A stretch of 64,000 nucleotides of DNA, from NCBI RefSeq assembly GCF_019636135.1, contig NZ_JAHBYD010000016.1, positions 53,485 through 117,484 of the forward strand, in the 5' to 3' direction. Made by a program: the position numbers and the translations under genes. Position 1 is the stretch's first letter. The number at the start of each line of letters is the position of its first letter. The DNA is from Phenylobacterium sp. GTDB lineage: Bacteria > Pseudomonadota > Alphaproteobacteria > Caulobacterales > Caulobacteraceae. A model generated the notes under the pieces. That model was not told the origin of the DNA. It saw only the letters and a program-made list of their open reading frames with translations, and searched no databases. Below, in pieces: positions 1 through 7,312 of the stretch.

Positions 1-1246
1 CCTCGTCGACGCGGCCCACGTCCATCAGGAAGTCGCCGTAGTCGCGGTGCTCGCAACTGCAGTCGGTGTTCGGCGTCGAGATCGCCTTCTTCAGCAGGGC
101 CTCGACCTCGGCGTAGGGCGTCCCCGGCGGTTGCAGCCACGACATCACGCGATAGGCGGAGCTGGATCCGGGGTTCAGCGCCAGCGCGCGTTTCGCCGCC
201 TCCAGCCCCTGCCGGCGCAGGGCCGGCGCGTCCTGCGGCGCCGCCCCGAACGCGGCGCTGCCGTAGGCGTAGGCCATCTGCGACCAGCCGGCCGCGAACC
301 GCGGCTCCTCGCGCACCAGGTTCGCGGCGATGTCGATTCGGCGGCGCGCCGTGCCGCCGCCGCAGAGTTCGAAGTGCATGCTGCGGGCATGCCGCCCGAT
401 CCGCCGCCCGTGCTCGGCCAGGGGCACGAGGCCGCAACGCAGGAAGCCCGAGACGCCCACCGCCACCTGGGTGGCGCTGCGCAGGCTGTCCTGTGCGGTA
501 TCCTGCGACCAGGACCGCAGCCGCTGGCCCGACCGGTCCTCCAGCCACATCGCGTAGTGCAGCCGGTCGCCGGCCCGCGACACCGCGCCGTTCAGGGTGA
601 AGTCGGCCCGGCCGCCGTCGACGATGTCGATGATCTTGTCGCTGTCGAACGCCGCCTCGATCTGGTGCTGCAGCACCGTGGGCAGGTCCTTCGGCGCCGC
701 CCCGTCCAGCGCGCGGAACGCGCCGATCGCCAGGGTGTAGCTCCGCGGCTCGGCCGGCCGCAACGCCATCCAGGCGACCGCCACCGCCACGACGACGAGG
801 CCGGCCCCGATGGCCAGGGCCGCCCAGCGGCGGCGGCGCGCCGGGTCCGGCTCGGGCCCCGCGATGGGCTTCGGCTCCGGGGCGCCTGCCGGTTCGCGGG
901 CCGGCGCCGTGGCCGCGCCGGTCTCGTCCAGCCGGTAGCCGACGCGGCTGATGGTGGTGATCTCGAAGCCGCCGCGGGCCGCCGCCAGCCGGCGCAGGGC
1001 CTGGATGCAGCGGTTGATGGCGTCGTCGCCGACGATCCGGCCGTCCCAGCAGGCGAAGACCAGTTGCGCGCGCGACACCACCTGCCCGCGGCTGCGCGCC
1101 AGCACCACCAGCACCTTCATGACCCGCGGCTCGAGCGCCTCGGCGGCGCCGTCGCCCGCCACGACCTCGCGGGTCGGCGGCCGCACGGTCAGCCCGCCCA
1201 GGACGAACGGCGGCTCGTCCGCGAGATCGGCGGGACGCTCCGGCAT
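1..1246 (-). CDS. Winged-helix transcriptional regulator with membrane segment and TPR-like C-terminus (partial)
   Basis: The frame is open from an ATG at 1244-1246 to the left edge, so the C-terminus is missing. Residues about 12-110 read as an OmpR/CadC-type winged helix, including LEPRVMKVLVVLARSRGQVV and the recognition part TTISRVGYRLDE. A hydrophobic segment follows at about 141-161 (ALAIGAGLVVVAVAVAWMA). After it come a FlgO-like periplasmic stretch and helical TPR-like repeats (RFAAGWSQMAYAYGSAAFG). This is the CadC/ToxR layout: cytoplasmic DNA binding, one membrane helix and a periplasmic sensor. The target is unknown. It diverges from the MaoC gene. Confidence 0.82.
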   Translation of the reverse strand, partial: MPERPADLADEPPFVLGGLTVRPPTREVVAGDGAAEALEPRVMKVLVVLARSRGQVVSRAQLVFACWDGRIVGDDAINRCIQALRRLAAARGGFEITTISRVGYRLDETGAATAPAREPAGAPEPKPIAGPEPDPARRRRWAALAIGAGLVVVAVAVAWMALRPAEPRSYTLAIGAFRALDGAAPKDLPTVLQHQIEAAFDSDKIIDIVDGGRADFTLNGAVSRAGDRLHYAMWLEDRSGQRLRSWSQDTAQDSLRSATQVAVGVSGFLRCGLVPLAEHGRRIGRHARSMHFELCGGGTARRRIDIAANLVREEPRFAAGWSQMAYAYGSAAFGAAPQDAPALRRQGLEAAKRALALNPGSSSAYRVMSWLQPPGTPYAEVEALLKKAISTPNTDCSCEHRDYGDFLMDVGRVDE

Positions 1247-1423
1247 CTAGGCTCGCAACAACGACGCTACGCGCAAGGGAAGCCCATCCCACCCGCCTAC
1301 AAGGCCCGCACTACGCCTATGCGGTTCCTGCCCGGCTGTCGATCCGGCGCCGGCGCTGGGCATGAGCCCGGAAACGCCGCATGCTCCTCGCCGGGCGCCT
1401 CACGCCGCGAAAGACGACAGTCG

Positions 1424-1879
1424 ATGATCGAACCCCATCCGTCCGGCGGCTACATCCTGGAGGAACTGCGCGTCGGGATGACCGCCGAGAAGCGCGTGAC
1501 CGTGACCGAGGCGCGGATCGCGCAGTTCGCCGAGGCGTCGGACGACTTCAATCCGGTGCATATGGACGCGGCGTTCGCGGCGCGGACGGCGTACCGCGGC
1601 CGGATCGCCCACGGGCTGCTCTCGGCGTCGTTCGGCTCGGCGGTGGTGGGCGTCATCCTGCCCGGGGCGGGGGCGATCTACCTCGGACAGACGCTCAACT
1701 TCCACAAGCCGGTCCGCATCGGCGACGTCGCCGTCGCCCGCGTCACGGTCGCCACGATCGACGAGGCGGCCGCCCGCGTCGTCCTGCGCTGCGAGGTCCA
1801 CGTCGGCGACGACCTGGTGATGGACGGCGACGCCACCGTCCGCGTCCCCCGCCGCCGACGCCCCGCGAAGGCGGACTAG
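1424..1879 (+). CDS. MaoC-family (R)-specific enoyl-CoA hydratase-like protein
   Basis: 151 residues, the usual length of single hot-dog (R)-hydratases of the PhaJ/MaoC type, which hydrate trans-2-enoyl-CoA to (R)-3-hydroxyacyl-CoA. The hydratase-2 motif is clear at residues about 32-60: FAEASDDFNPVHMD supplies the catalytic Asp and His, followed by GRIAHGLLSASFGS. The ATG at 1424 gives a clean family N-terminus (IEPHPSGGYILEELRVGM); the same frame is open further upstream only as antisense to the regulator gene. The ribosome site is weak. It may feed (R)-3-hydroxyacyl-CoA to polyhydroxyalkanoate synthesis, but no PHA gene is in view. Confidence 0.85.
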   Translation: MIEPHPSGGYILEELRVGMTAEKRVTVTEARIAQFAEASDDFNPVHMDAAFAARTAYRGRIAHGLLSASFGSAVVGVILPGAGAIYLGQTLNFHKPVRIGDVAVARVTVATIDEAAARVVLRCEVHVGDDLVMDGDATVRVPRRRRPAKAD

Positions 1880-1892
1880 GGGACCGATCGAA

Positions 1893-1911
1893 GCCGGGTT
1901 CCAGACCCGGC
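1893..1911. terminator. Hairpin between convergent genes
   Basis: GCCGGGT and ACCCGGC form a 7-bp stem with a 5-nt loop, 14 nt past the MaoC stop and 18 nt before the stop of the convergent formaldehyde dehydrogenase gene. There is no clear U-tract, so a terminator role is inferred from position. Confidence 0.4.
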
Positions 1912-1929
1912 GACGAATGGGGTTTCGTC

Positions 1930-3042
1930 CTAGTAGACCACCACGGTGCGGATGCTCTCGCCGGCATGCATGAGGTCGAAGGCCTCGTTGATGCGGTCCA
2001 GCGGCAGGCGGTGGGTGATCATCGGGTCGATCTGGATCTGGCCGTCCATGTACCAGTCGACCACCTTCGGCGTGTCGGTGCGCCCGCGCGCGCCGCCGAA
2101 GGCCGTGCCCTTCCAGACCCGCCCCGTCACCAGTTGGAACGGCCGCGTGGCGACCTCCTTGCCCGCCTCGGCCACCCCGATGATGATGCTCTCGCCCCAG
2201 CCGCGGTGGCAGGCTTCCAGCGCCTGGCGCATCACCGTCGTGTTGCCCGTGGCGTCGAAGGTGTAGTCCGCCCCGCCGTCGGTCAGTTCCACCAGGTGCG
2301 CCACCAGGTCCTTGCCGCCCAGCCGGTGCGGGTCGACGAAGTGGGTCATGCCGAACCTGCGGCCCCAGTCCTCGCGCTTGGGCTGGATGTCGACGCCCAC
2401 GATCTGGCTCGCGCCCACCATCCTCAGGCCCTGGATCACGTTGAGCCCGATGCCGCCCAGGCCGAACACGATGCAGCGGCTCCCCGCCTCGACCCCGGCC
2501 GTGTTCACCACCGCCCCCACGCCTGTGGTCACGCCGCAGCCGATGTAGCAGGCGGTGTCGAACGGCGCGTCCTTGCGGATCTTCGCCACCGCGATCTCGG
2601 GCAGCACCGTGTGGTTCGAGAACGTCGAACAGCCCATGTAGTGGAAGACCTGCTGGCCCTTGTACGAGAACCGGCTGGTCCCGTCGGGCATCAGCCCCCT
2701 GCCCTGCGTCGCCCGGATCGCCGTGCAGAGGTTGGTCTTCCGCGACAGGCAGCTTTTGCACTGCCGGCATTCCGGCGTGTAGAGCGGGATCACGTGGTCG
2801 CCCACCGCCACGCTCGTCACGCCCGGCCCCACCTCCACCACCACGCCCGCGCCCTCATGGCCCAGGATCGACGGGAACAGCCCCTCCGAGTCCAGCCCGT
2901 CCAGCGTGTACGCATCCGTGTGGCACACCCCCGTCGCCTTGATCTCCACCAGCACCTCGCCGGCCCGCGGACCCTCCAGGTCCACCTCCACGATCTCCAG
3001 CGGCTTCTTCGCCTCGAAGGCGACCGCGGCGCGGGTCTTCAT
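1930..3042 (-). CDS. frmA: S-(hydroxymethyl)glutathione dehydrogenase / class III alcohol dehydrogenase
   Basis: 370 residues, standard for class III zinc alcohol dehydrogenases, which oxidise S-hydroxymethylglutathione to S-formylglutathione with NAD in formaldehyde detoxification. The catalytic zinc ligands are visible: Cys40 in ATGVCHTDAY and His62 in ILGHEGAG. The structural zinc cluster is Cys92, 95, 98 and 106 (ECRQCKSC...NLC). The NAD-binding GLGGIGLNVIQG motif follows near 195. The start at 3042 gives the family N-terminus MKTRAAVAFEAKKPLEIVEV; an in-frame extension upstream is unlike the family. No S-formylglutathione hydrolase gene is next to it, so it appears to be transcribed alone. 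Confidence 0.95.
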   Translation of the reverse strand: MKTRAAVAFEAKKPLEIVEVDLEGPRAGEVLVEIKATGVCHTDAYTLDGLDSEGLFPSILGHEGAGVVVEVGPGVTSVAVGDHVIPLYTPECRQCKSCLSRKTNLCTAIRATQGRGLMPDGTSRFSYKGQQVFHYMGCSTFSNHTVLPEIAVAKIRKDAPFDTACYIGCGVTTGVGAVVNTAGVEAGSRCIVFGLGGIGLNVIQGLRMVGASQIVGVDIQPKREDWGRRFGMTHFVDPHRLGGKDLVAHLVELTDGGADYTFDATGNTTVMRQALEACHRGWGESIIIGVAEAGKEVATRPFQLVTGRVWKGTAFGGARGRTDTPKVVDWYMDGQIQIDPMITHRLPLDRINEAFDLMHAGESIRTVVVY

Positions 3043-3378
3043 GCGGGGATCCTCGACTCTCTGGCGCGCGTCTTCAGGGCGGCGCAGCATTTCCTAGGGC
3101 CCGATCGCAGGGAAGTCGACCTATGGATGCGTCCGCCCCGCCCCCCGCTGCCCCGGCCCCGACCTTACCGGCGCCGTGCGCAAGGCCTACATCCTGCAAT
3201 ACGCCCCCGAAGGCGCCGAAGTCGTCCTCCCCGACGGCCAGCGCATCCCCCAGGACGACCCGACCGCCAGTTCCCCGTCCTCCAGGACGGCCGCTAGCGC
3301 ACCCCACCCTACGAACGTCATCCCCCGGCTTGTCCGGGGGACCCATTGGGCTGTGATCTGGGAGTCACGGGCAGCGGC
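3043..3378 (+). other. Intergenic region with doubtful short ORF
   Basis: No secure gene. A GTG at 3176 opens a short plus-strand frame beginning RKAYILQYAPEGAEVV, which then runs into a dispersed repeat. One base out of register, the other frame continues naturally as RQFPVLQDGR followed by a stop at 3297. This may be a roughly 40-residue protein broken by a frameshift, or chance. The stretch also holds the promoter side of the formaldehyde dehydrogenase gene; no promoter could be recognised. Confidence 0.3.
3314..3356. repeat. Half copy of the nested-palindrome repeat
   Basis: This matches the left arm of the 127-bp repeats at 8555 and 9932 (CGTCATCCCCCGGCTTGTCC and onward to GGGCTGTGA) without a recognisable right arm. 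The arm itself folds as CCCCCGG-CTTGT-CCGGGGG. Confidence 0.75.
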
Positions 3379-4155
3379 TCAAGCCTTCGGCGGCTTCGGC
3401 CTCGACCTGCGCGGCGGCCGAATCCGCGGCCCACCGCGCGGCCCCAACGGCGGCGGGCGCACGTCGCGGTGATAGGGCTGCAACTCCGCGCCCGCCCGCG
3501 CCAGCTCGGCCGCCAGCCCCTCGCGGTACAGCTTCGGCATCAGCCGCCCCTTGCGCGCGAACAGCGCGCGCCGCGCCGCCGTCCCCTGCGCGATGCTCAT
3601 CCGCATGTCGCCGACCTCGTCCACCACCCGCTCGGCCTCCATGCCGAACATGAAGCCCCGCCACCCGCACGCCTCCACGAACGCCAGCCGGAAGCCCGGG
3701 CACTTCCGCACCCGCGAGTACAGCGCCTTGGCCGAAGGCGCCCCCGGCGCCCGCACCGCCGCGCTCACCGACGCCCCGTCCCGCACCGCCTGCAACAGCC
3801 CCGCCAGCGCCGCCGCCGGAACCCGCTCCCGCTGCCCGCCGCGCCCGCGCCTGCGCCCCTTCAGCGCCCGCAAGGCGTCCGCATACGACCGCCGCGACTC
3901 CGCCAGCCCCGCCCGCACCTCCGCCACCCGCGCCCCGAACTCGGGCACGACGTTCATCCACCGGAACACCGTGCAGTACGCCGGCATCCGCGGATCGGCC
4001 GTGATCGCCTTCACCGTCTCCCCCTCCGCGATCCGCGCCAGGATCAACCGCCCCATCGCCCACGTGAACGCCGTGTCCTTGTCCCCCGCCGCCTTGTCCA
4101 TCGGCGGCACCGGCCACTCGCGGGCAGGGCGGCGATAGTCGAAGGGCTGGGTCAT
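3379..4155 (-). CDS. Terminase small subunit-like protein (orphan)
   Basis: 258 residues from the ATG at 4155 (MTQPFDYRRPAREW). The centre, about 20-80, resembles Sf6-type phage terminase small subunits: an AFTWAMGRLILARIAEGETV helix, then KAITADPRMPAYCTVFRWMN, a helix-turn-helix in which ADPRMPAYCTVFRW is the usual signature. In phage these proteins bind pac DNA and hand it to the large subunit. No large subunit, portal or capsid gene is nearby, so this is a relic or has a cellular role. The C-terminus is Arg/Pro-rich. A collapsed second copy lies at 4909-4948. In-frame sequence upstream of 4155 is not family-like. Confidence 0.65.
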   Translation of the reverse strand: MTQPFDYRRPAREWPVPPMDKAAGDKDTAFTWAMGRLILARIAEGETVKAITADPRMPAYCTVFRWMNVVPEFGARVAEVRAGLAESRRSYADALRALKGRRRGRGGQRERVPAAALAGLLQAVRDGASVSAAVRAPGAPSAKALYSRVRKCPGFRLAFVEACGWRGFMFGMEAERVVDEVGDMRMSIAQGTAARRALFARKGRLMPKLYREGLAAELARAGAELQPYHRDVRPPPLGPRGGPRIRPPRRSRPKPPKA

Positions 4156-4227
4156 GGGCCCACGCTGCCAGCCCCCTACGTCAGAACCGGACGTTGACGC
4201 TCGCCTCAATGTTCGCATTATGTTCTT

Positions 4228-4314
4228 ACCTCCCCCGCGCAGCGGCGGGAGGGGGACCGTCCGCCGAGCCCGGCGCCGCCGGGCGTAGAGCGGATGGTGG
4301 AGGGGGCGAGCCGC
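4228..4314 (+). repeat. 87-bp direct repeat, left copy
   Basis: Almost identical, with one mismatch, to 4684-4770. It starts ACCTCCCCCGCG and ends GGGGGCGAGCCGC. The two copies flank the DUF559 gene, and the right copy encodes its C-terminus. Confidence 0.9.
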
Positions 4315-4323
4315 CGGCACGAT

Positions 4324-4779
4324 ATGCGAAACCGCCTGATCACCAACCGCGCCCGAACGCTTCGCAAGGCGATGAGCAGCGCCGAGGTCATCCTCTGGAC
4401 CCGCCTGCGCGGTCGCGGCGCCGACAAGCCCACCTTCCGCCGCCAGCACCCCTTCGGCTCGATCATCCTCGACTTCTACTGCCCGTCCGCCCGCCTCGCC
4501 GTCGAGGTCGACGGGCGCACGCATTGGGACGATGCGGCCCGCGAGAAGGACGCCGCCCGTGACTACTGGCTCGGGACCCAAGGCATCGAGGTCATGCGCA
4601 TCGACGCCTCACACGTCTACCGCGACCTCGCAGACGTCGTGGACGGCATCCTCCGCCGCGCGGAAGAGCGCCGCACCTTCCTCACCTCCCCCGCGGAGCG
4701 GCGGGAGGGGGACCGTCCGCCGAGCCCGGCGCCGCCGGGCGTAGAGCGGATGGTGGAGGGGGCGAGCCGCAAACGCTGA
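4324..4779 (+). CDS. DUF559 (endonuclease-like) protein
   Basis: 151 residues from the ATG at 4324 (MRNRLITNRARTLRKAMSSA). The DUF559 fold covers about 10-115 and belongs to the PD-(D/E)XK-like nuclease group related to Vsr. Visible motifs are AEVILWTRLRGRG, FRRQHPFGSIILDFYCP (with the Asp of the D...E pair), VEVDGRTHWD and a terminal GIEVMRIDASHVYRDL. An upstream ATG at 4294 lies inside the flanking repeat and is less likely to be the start. The last roughly 30 residues are encoded by the 87-bp repeat, so the gene and repeats behave as one cassette. The biological role of DUF559 proteins is not established. Confidence 0.85.
   Translation: MRNRLITNRARTLRKAMSSAEVILWTRLRGRGADKPTFRRQHPFGSIILDFYCPSARLAVEVDGRTHWDDAAREKDAARDYWLGTQGIEVMRIDASHVYRDLADVVDGILRRAEERRTFLTSPAERREGDRPPSPAPPGVERMVEGASRKR
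4684..4770 (+). repeat. 87-bp direct repeat, right copy
   Basis: Second copy of the repeat at 4228-4314, here read through as the C-terminal codons of the DUF559 gene. Confidence 0.9.
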
Positions 4780-4817
4780 GCCAGCCGCCGCCGATCAGCC
4801 CGCCGAGCCTGAGGTTC

Positions 4818-4887
4818 GCCCCCTCCACCACTCGCTCTTCGCTACGCTCGGCGAGCGGTCCCCCTCCCGCCGCTTCGCGGGGGAGGT
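4818..4887 (-). repeat. Inverted, diverged third copy of the 87-bp repeat
   Basis: The reverse complement begins ACCTCCCCCGCGAAGCGGCG and ends GGTGGAGGGGGCG. Both ends match the direct repeats while the middle differs. With the right direct copy it can form a long hairpin behind the DUF559 gene. Confidence 0.75.
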
Positions 4888-4908
4888 AGAACAGCATCCT
4901 TCAGGATG

Positions 4909-4948
4909 TCGCGGTGATAGGGCTGGATCCGTCGAACGGCTGGGTCAT
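4909..4948 (-). pseudogene. Collapsed remnant of the terminase small subunit-like gene
   Basis: 18 nt at 4909-4926 are identical to 3463-3480 near the 3' end of the terminase-like gene. Immediately beyond, 4932-4948 match its first codons (MTQPFD, one base changed). The roughly 650 nt between these segments are missing, leaving a 15-codon out-of-frame fusion. This looks like a second copy that lost its interior. Confidence 0.6.
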
Positions 4949-5009
4949 GCGCCGAAGGCGCCGCGCACGTGCGTCGGAAGCGGACGCAGCGATCAGAACG
5001 CCGGACCGT

Positions 5010-5213
5010 TCAGCGAGCCCTGCGCCGGCGCGGCGGCTCAGGTTCCACGGAGGCGGCGACCGGCGGCAGCACGAGCGCGGAAAATGACCTGGCGATCAGG
5101 CCATGCGTGCGCCTGAACCTCGCGCGCGTCAGTCCATAGGCAAGCGCCGCGATCGCACTGCACCACACCGCTGTGACCAGAGCGACGGTCTCGAGAAGAT
5201 GGTCGGCGTTCAT
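5010..5213 (-). CDS. Small single-pass membrane protein, unknown
   Basis: 67 residues with one hydrophobic segment at about 7-28 (LETVALVTAVWCSAIAALAY), then a basic stretch (GLTRARFRRTHG) and an Arg-rich tail. The start codon overlaps the stop of the 5210-5677 gene in an ATGA arrangement, so the two are translationally coupled. I do not recognise the family. Coding status rests on the coupling and the coherent membrane-protein composition. Confidence 0.6.
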   Translation of the reverse strand: MNADHLLETVALVTAVWCSAIAALAYGLTRARFRRTHGLIARSFSALVLPPVAASVEPEPPRRRRAR

Positions 5214-5677
5214 CTTATACCTCTCAGCCTGCCCGCAAGGGCGCGCAGCCTGGCGGCGCGCGCCGTCTCGTCGCTCGCCGCAATGGTCGTCTGCGTCCTT
5301 CCTATCCCGAGGACGCCCAGAGAGAAAGCGCCACCGATCAACGCATAGATGGGTCCTGCGGCGCCGCCTGTCACCACGATGCTCAGGATCGCGGCGCCCG
5401 TCACAGCGACAGCGACCGGAAAGCCGCTTCGATCGATCAGTTCGACCCGGCTCTGGGCGCCTCGCGCGACCTCCTCCAGTTCATCGGCTATGGCGTCGAG
5501 CACGTCCCCGACGAACTCCCTGAAGTTCGGGTCGTTCTCGGCGCGCATCAATCGGACGAGCTCCGTCCGGGCGGCGAAGTCGTCGAACAGGCGGATGAAA
5601 CGCCCGGATGGAAGTTCGCTCTCTTCGCCCATATAGGCGGCCCGGGCGCGCGCGATGAACGTCGCGGCCGGGCTCAC
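5210..5677 (-). CDS. Unknown protein with C-terminal hydrophobic hairpin
   Basis: 155 residues. The first 85 are soluble and acidic (RLMRAENDPNFREFVGDVLD, then a helix AIADELEEVARGAQ). Residues about 88-130 are strongly hydrophobic and Gly/Ala-rich (GFPVAVAVTGAAILSIVVTG), enough for two membrane passes. A short basic tail, ARAARLRALAGRLRG, follows. It forms a coupled pair with the small membrane protein downstream. It is not recognisable to me; the pairing with a small membrane partner is all the context offers. Confidence 0.65.
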   Translation of the reverse strand: MSPAATFIARARAAYMGEESELPSGRFIRLFDDFAARTELVRLMRAENDPNFREFVGDVLDAIADELEEVARGAQSRVELIDRSGFPVAVAVTGAAILSIVVTGGAAGPIYALIGGAFSLGVLGIGRTQTTIAASDETARAARLRALAGRLRGIR

Positions 5678-5871
5678 AGGCGCCGCGCGAGGCTGAACGA
5701 GATCGGTCTGGGGTGGTCAGGCACAAGCATTCCCGAAGCCGGCTCCGACACCATGTTTGACCGCGCCGGCTCTCATATGCACGCCGATTCTGCGGTTTGC
5801 CCGGCTCGGCGGCGAGCATCCTTCAGGATGGTCTCCCGCTCTTGAACCCATGGCTGATGGCGAGCCTGAGG

Positions 5872-5919
5872 GCTGAGCCGTCCCGGTTTCGCCGCAGGCG
5901 AAGACCGGGACGGCTCAGC
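5872..5919. terminator. Very strong hairpin downstream of the ACAD array
   Basis: GCTGAGCCGTCCCGGT (5872-5887) pairs perfectly with 5904-5919. The inner TTCGCC/GGCGAA extends the stem to 22 bp around a 3-nt loop with one bulged base. There is no U-tract. It may be a terminator or an mRNA-stabilising structure. Confidence 0.5.
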
Positions 5920-5923
5920 AAGA

Positions 5924-5953
5924 ACCCCGCCGGCGTCACCGCCAGCGGGGCTC
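5924..5953 (-). terminator. Hairpin terminator-like element after the last ACAD gene
   Basis: On the minus strand AGCCCCGCTGGCG pairs with CGCCGGCGGGGT across a 4-5 nt loop, followed by TCTT. It lies about 58 nt past the stop at 6011, so it is a plausible end point of the ACAD transcript. Confidence 0.5.
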
Positions 5954-6010
5954 CCCAAACTCACCAATTCAGCCGCTAGCGCCCGCGCTCCCGCGCCGGC
6001 GCCCGCCGCC

Positions 6011-7099
6011 TCAGTACCCCTGGATCCGCGCGTAGCGGTCCCGGTGGAACGCCTGGTTCCCGAACGCCGCCTCAGCCGCGCGGGCGCGCTTCAGGTAGAA
6101 GCCCGCGTCGTGGGCGTCGGTCATGCCGATGCCGCCGTGCATCTGCACCATCTCGTTGGAGATCAGGTGGAAGGTGTCGCCCATCTTGGCCTTCGACAGG
6201 CTCACCAGCTCGGGCACGTCGGGGCTGTCGTTGTCGATGGCGGTCAGCGCCGCCTCCACCGCCGAGCGCGCCAGCTCCAGCTCGGTGAACATCTTGGCCG
6301 CCCGGTGCTGCAGCGCCTGGAACGAGCCGATCACCTGGCCGAACTGCACGCGCGTCTTCAGGTAGTCGAGCGTGACGTCGAACGCCTGGTTGGCGGCGCC
6401 CAGCATCTCGGCGGCCAGGCCCGCGCGCACGCGGTCCAGCACCTTGTCCAGCAGCTCCGCGCCGCCCGAGAGCTTGTCGGCGGCCGCGCCGTTGAACTCG
6501 ACGTTGGCGGCGCCGCGGCTGTCGGCCAGGTTCAGCCTGGTGCGCTTCACGCCGGCGTCGTCGGCCTTCACGAGGTAGAGCTCGACCTTGCCGCCTTCCT
6601 TCGCCGAGACGACGAAGACGTCGGCCGCCATGCCCTCGATCACGAAGCTCTTCCTGCCGGTCAGCTTGCCGCCGGAGACCGTGGCCTCGACCTTCTCGGG
6701 CTTGTGGTGCGGGCCCTCGTCCACCGCCAGCGCACCCACCGCCGAGCCGTCGGCCAGCTTCGGCAGCCACTCGCCCTTCTGCGCGTCCGAGCCGCCCAGG
6801 ATCAGCGCCGAGGCGGCGCCCAGGCCCGACGCGATCAGCGGCGAGGCCGTCAGCGTGCGGCCGAGCTCCTCCAGCACCAGGCCCAGGCTCAGGTAGCCGA
6901 AGTTCGAGCCGCCGTACTCCTCGGGGATGATCACCCCGGCCCAGCCCATCTCGGCCATCTCGTTCCAGGCGGCGACGTCGTAGCCCAGTTCGGCCCCGCT
7001 ATCGCGCATCTTCCGGAACGCGGTCACCGGGGACTTCTCCTGCACCCAGCTCTTCGCGGCGTCCCGCAGCATGCTCTGTTCTTCGGTCAGTACGGCCAT
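6011..7099 (-). CDS. Acyl-CoA dehydrogenase, small-subunit type
   Basis: 362 residues from the ATG at 7099 (MAVLTEEQSMLRDAAKSWVQ), with AGAGGAAG as ribosome site. The N-terminal helical domain includes GWAGVIIPEEYGGSNFGY. The middle domain lacks the WCQG-SEPGAGSD loop of the large paralogues. The C-terminal domain has TRVQFGQVIGSFQALQHRAA and QMHGGIGMTDAHDAGFYLKR. The protein ends without the C-terminal GG-EIQ-NI motif. In length and motifs it is like the shorter partner of two-subunit ACADs such as those of steroid side-chain and pimeloyl-CoA oxidation. It is last in the array, so pairing with one of the upstream large paralogues is likely. Confidence 0.88.
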   Translation of the reverse strand: MAVLTEEQSMLRDAAKSWVQEKSPVTAFRKMRDSGAELGYDVAAWNEMAEMGWAGVIIPEEYGGSNFGYLSLGLVLEELGRTLTASPLIASGLGAASALILGGSDAQKGEWLPKLADGSAVGALAVDEGPHHKPEKVEATVSGGKLTGRKSFVIEGMAADVFVVSAKEGGKVELYLVKADDAGVKRTRLNLADSRGAANVEFNGAAADKLSGGAELLDKVLDRVRAGLAAEMLGAANQAFDVTLDYLKTRVQFGQVIGSFQALQHRAAKMFTELELARSAVEAALTAIDNDSPDVPELVSLSKAKMGDTFHLISNEMVQMHGGIGMTDAHDAGFYLKRARAAEAAFGNQAFHRDRYARIQGY

Positions 7100-7178
7100 T
7101 TCGGTTCTTCCTCTCAATCTCGGTGTGCGAGGCGGCTCCGCGCCCGCTGGTTCTCAAATCTCACCCGCCCCCTCTGAA

Positions 7179-7280
7179 CGTCATCCCCGGCCTTGTGCCG
7201 GGGATCCAGACGCGCCGGCCTCGCAGTCGATTCTCCGACGGCGGCGCTTCTGGATGGCCGGGACAGGCCCGGCCATGACG
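7179..7280. repeat. Nested-palindrome repeat, diverged 102-bp copy
   Basis: It begins CGTCATCCCCGGCC and ends GGCCCGGCCATGACG. The outer ends are mutually complementary and the arms are individually palindromic. It lies between the last two ACAD genes. Its middle differs from the 127-bp copies. Confidence 0.75.
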
Positions 7281-7312
7281 AGCGTGAGAGGGATCGGGTC
7301 GTCCGGGTCATC

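Larger units (their letters stand above)
5678..6010. other. Non-coding gap with two strong hairpins and a short palindrome
   Basis: No gene is apparent. It holds the upstream region of the coupled pair at 5010-5677, the palindrome CATCCTTCAGGATG at 5817-5830 (also at 4895-4908), and the two hairpins listed separately, which lie behind the last ACAD gene of the array. Confidence 0.6.

Noticed and set aside
47..1423. Plus-strand frame continuous with the MaoC gene
   Set aside because: It is antisense to the winged-helix regulator and gives low-complexity Arg/Pro-rich protein; only the part from 1424 matches a family.
1893..1911. GGGTTCCAGACCC reminiscent of a tRNA T-arm
   Set aside because: No acceptor, D or anticodon stem around it; it is a simple hairpin.
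4985..5009. Minus-strand reading ending LNGPAF, possibly a receptor C-terminus
   Set aside because: The frame overlaps the better supported 5010-5213 gene in another register and cannot be extended.
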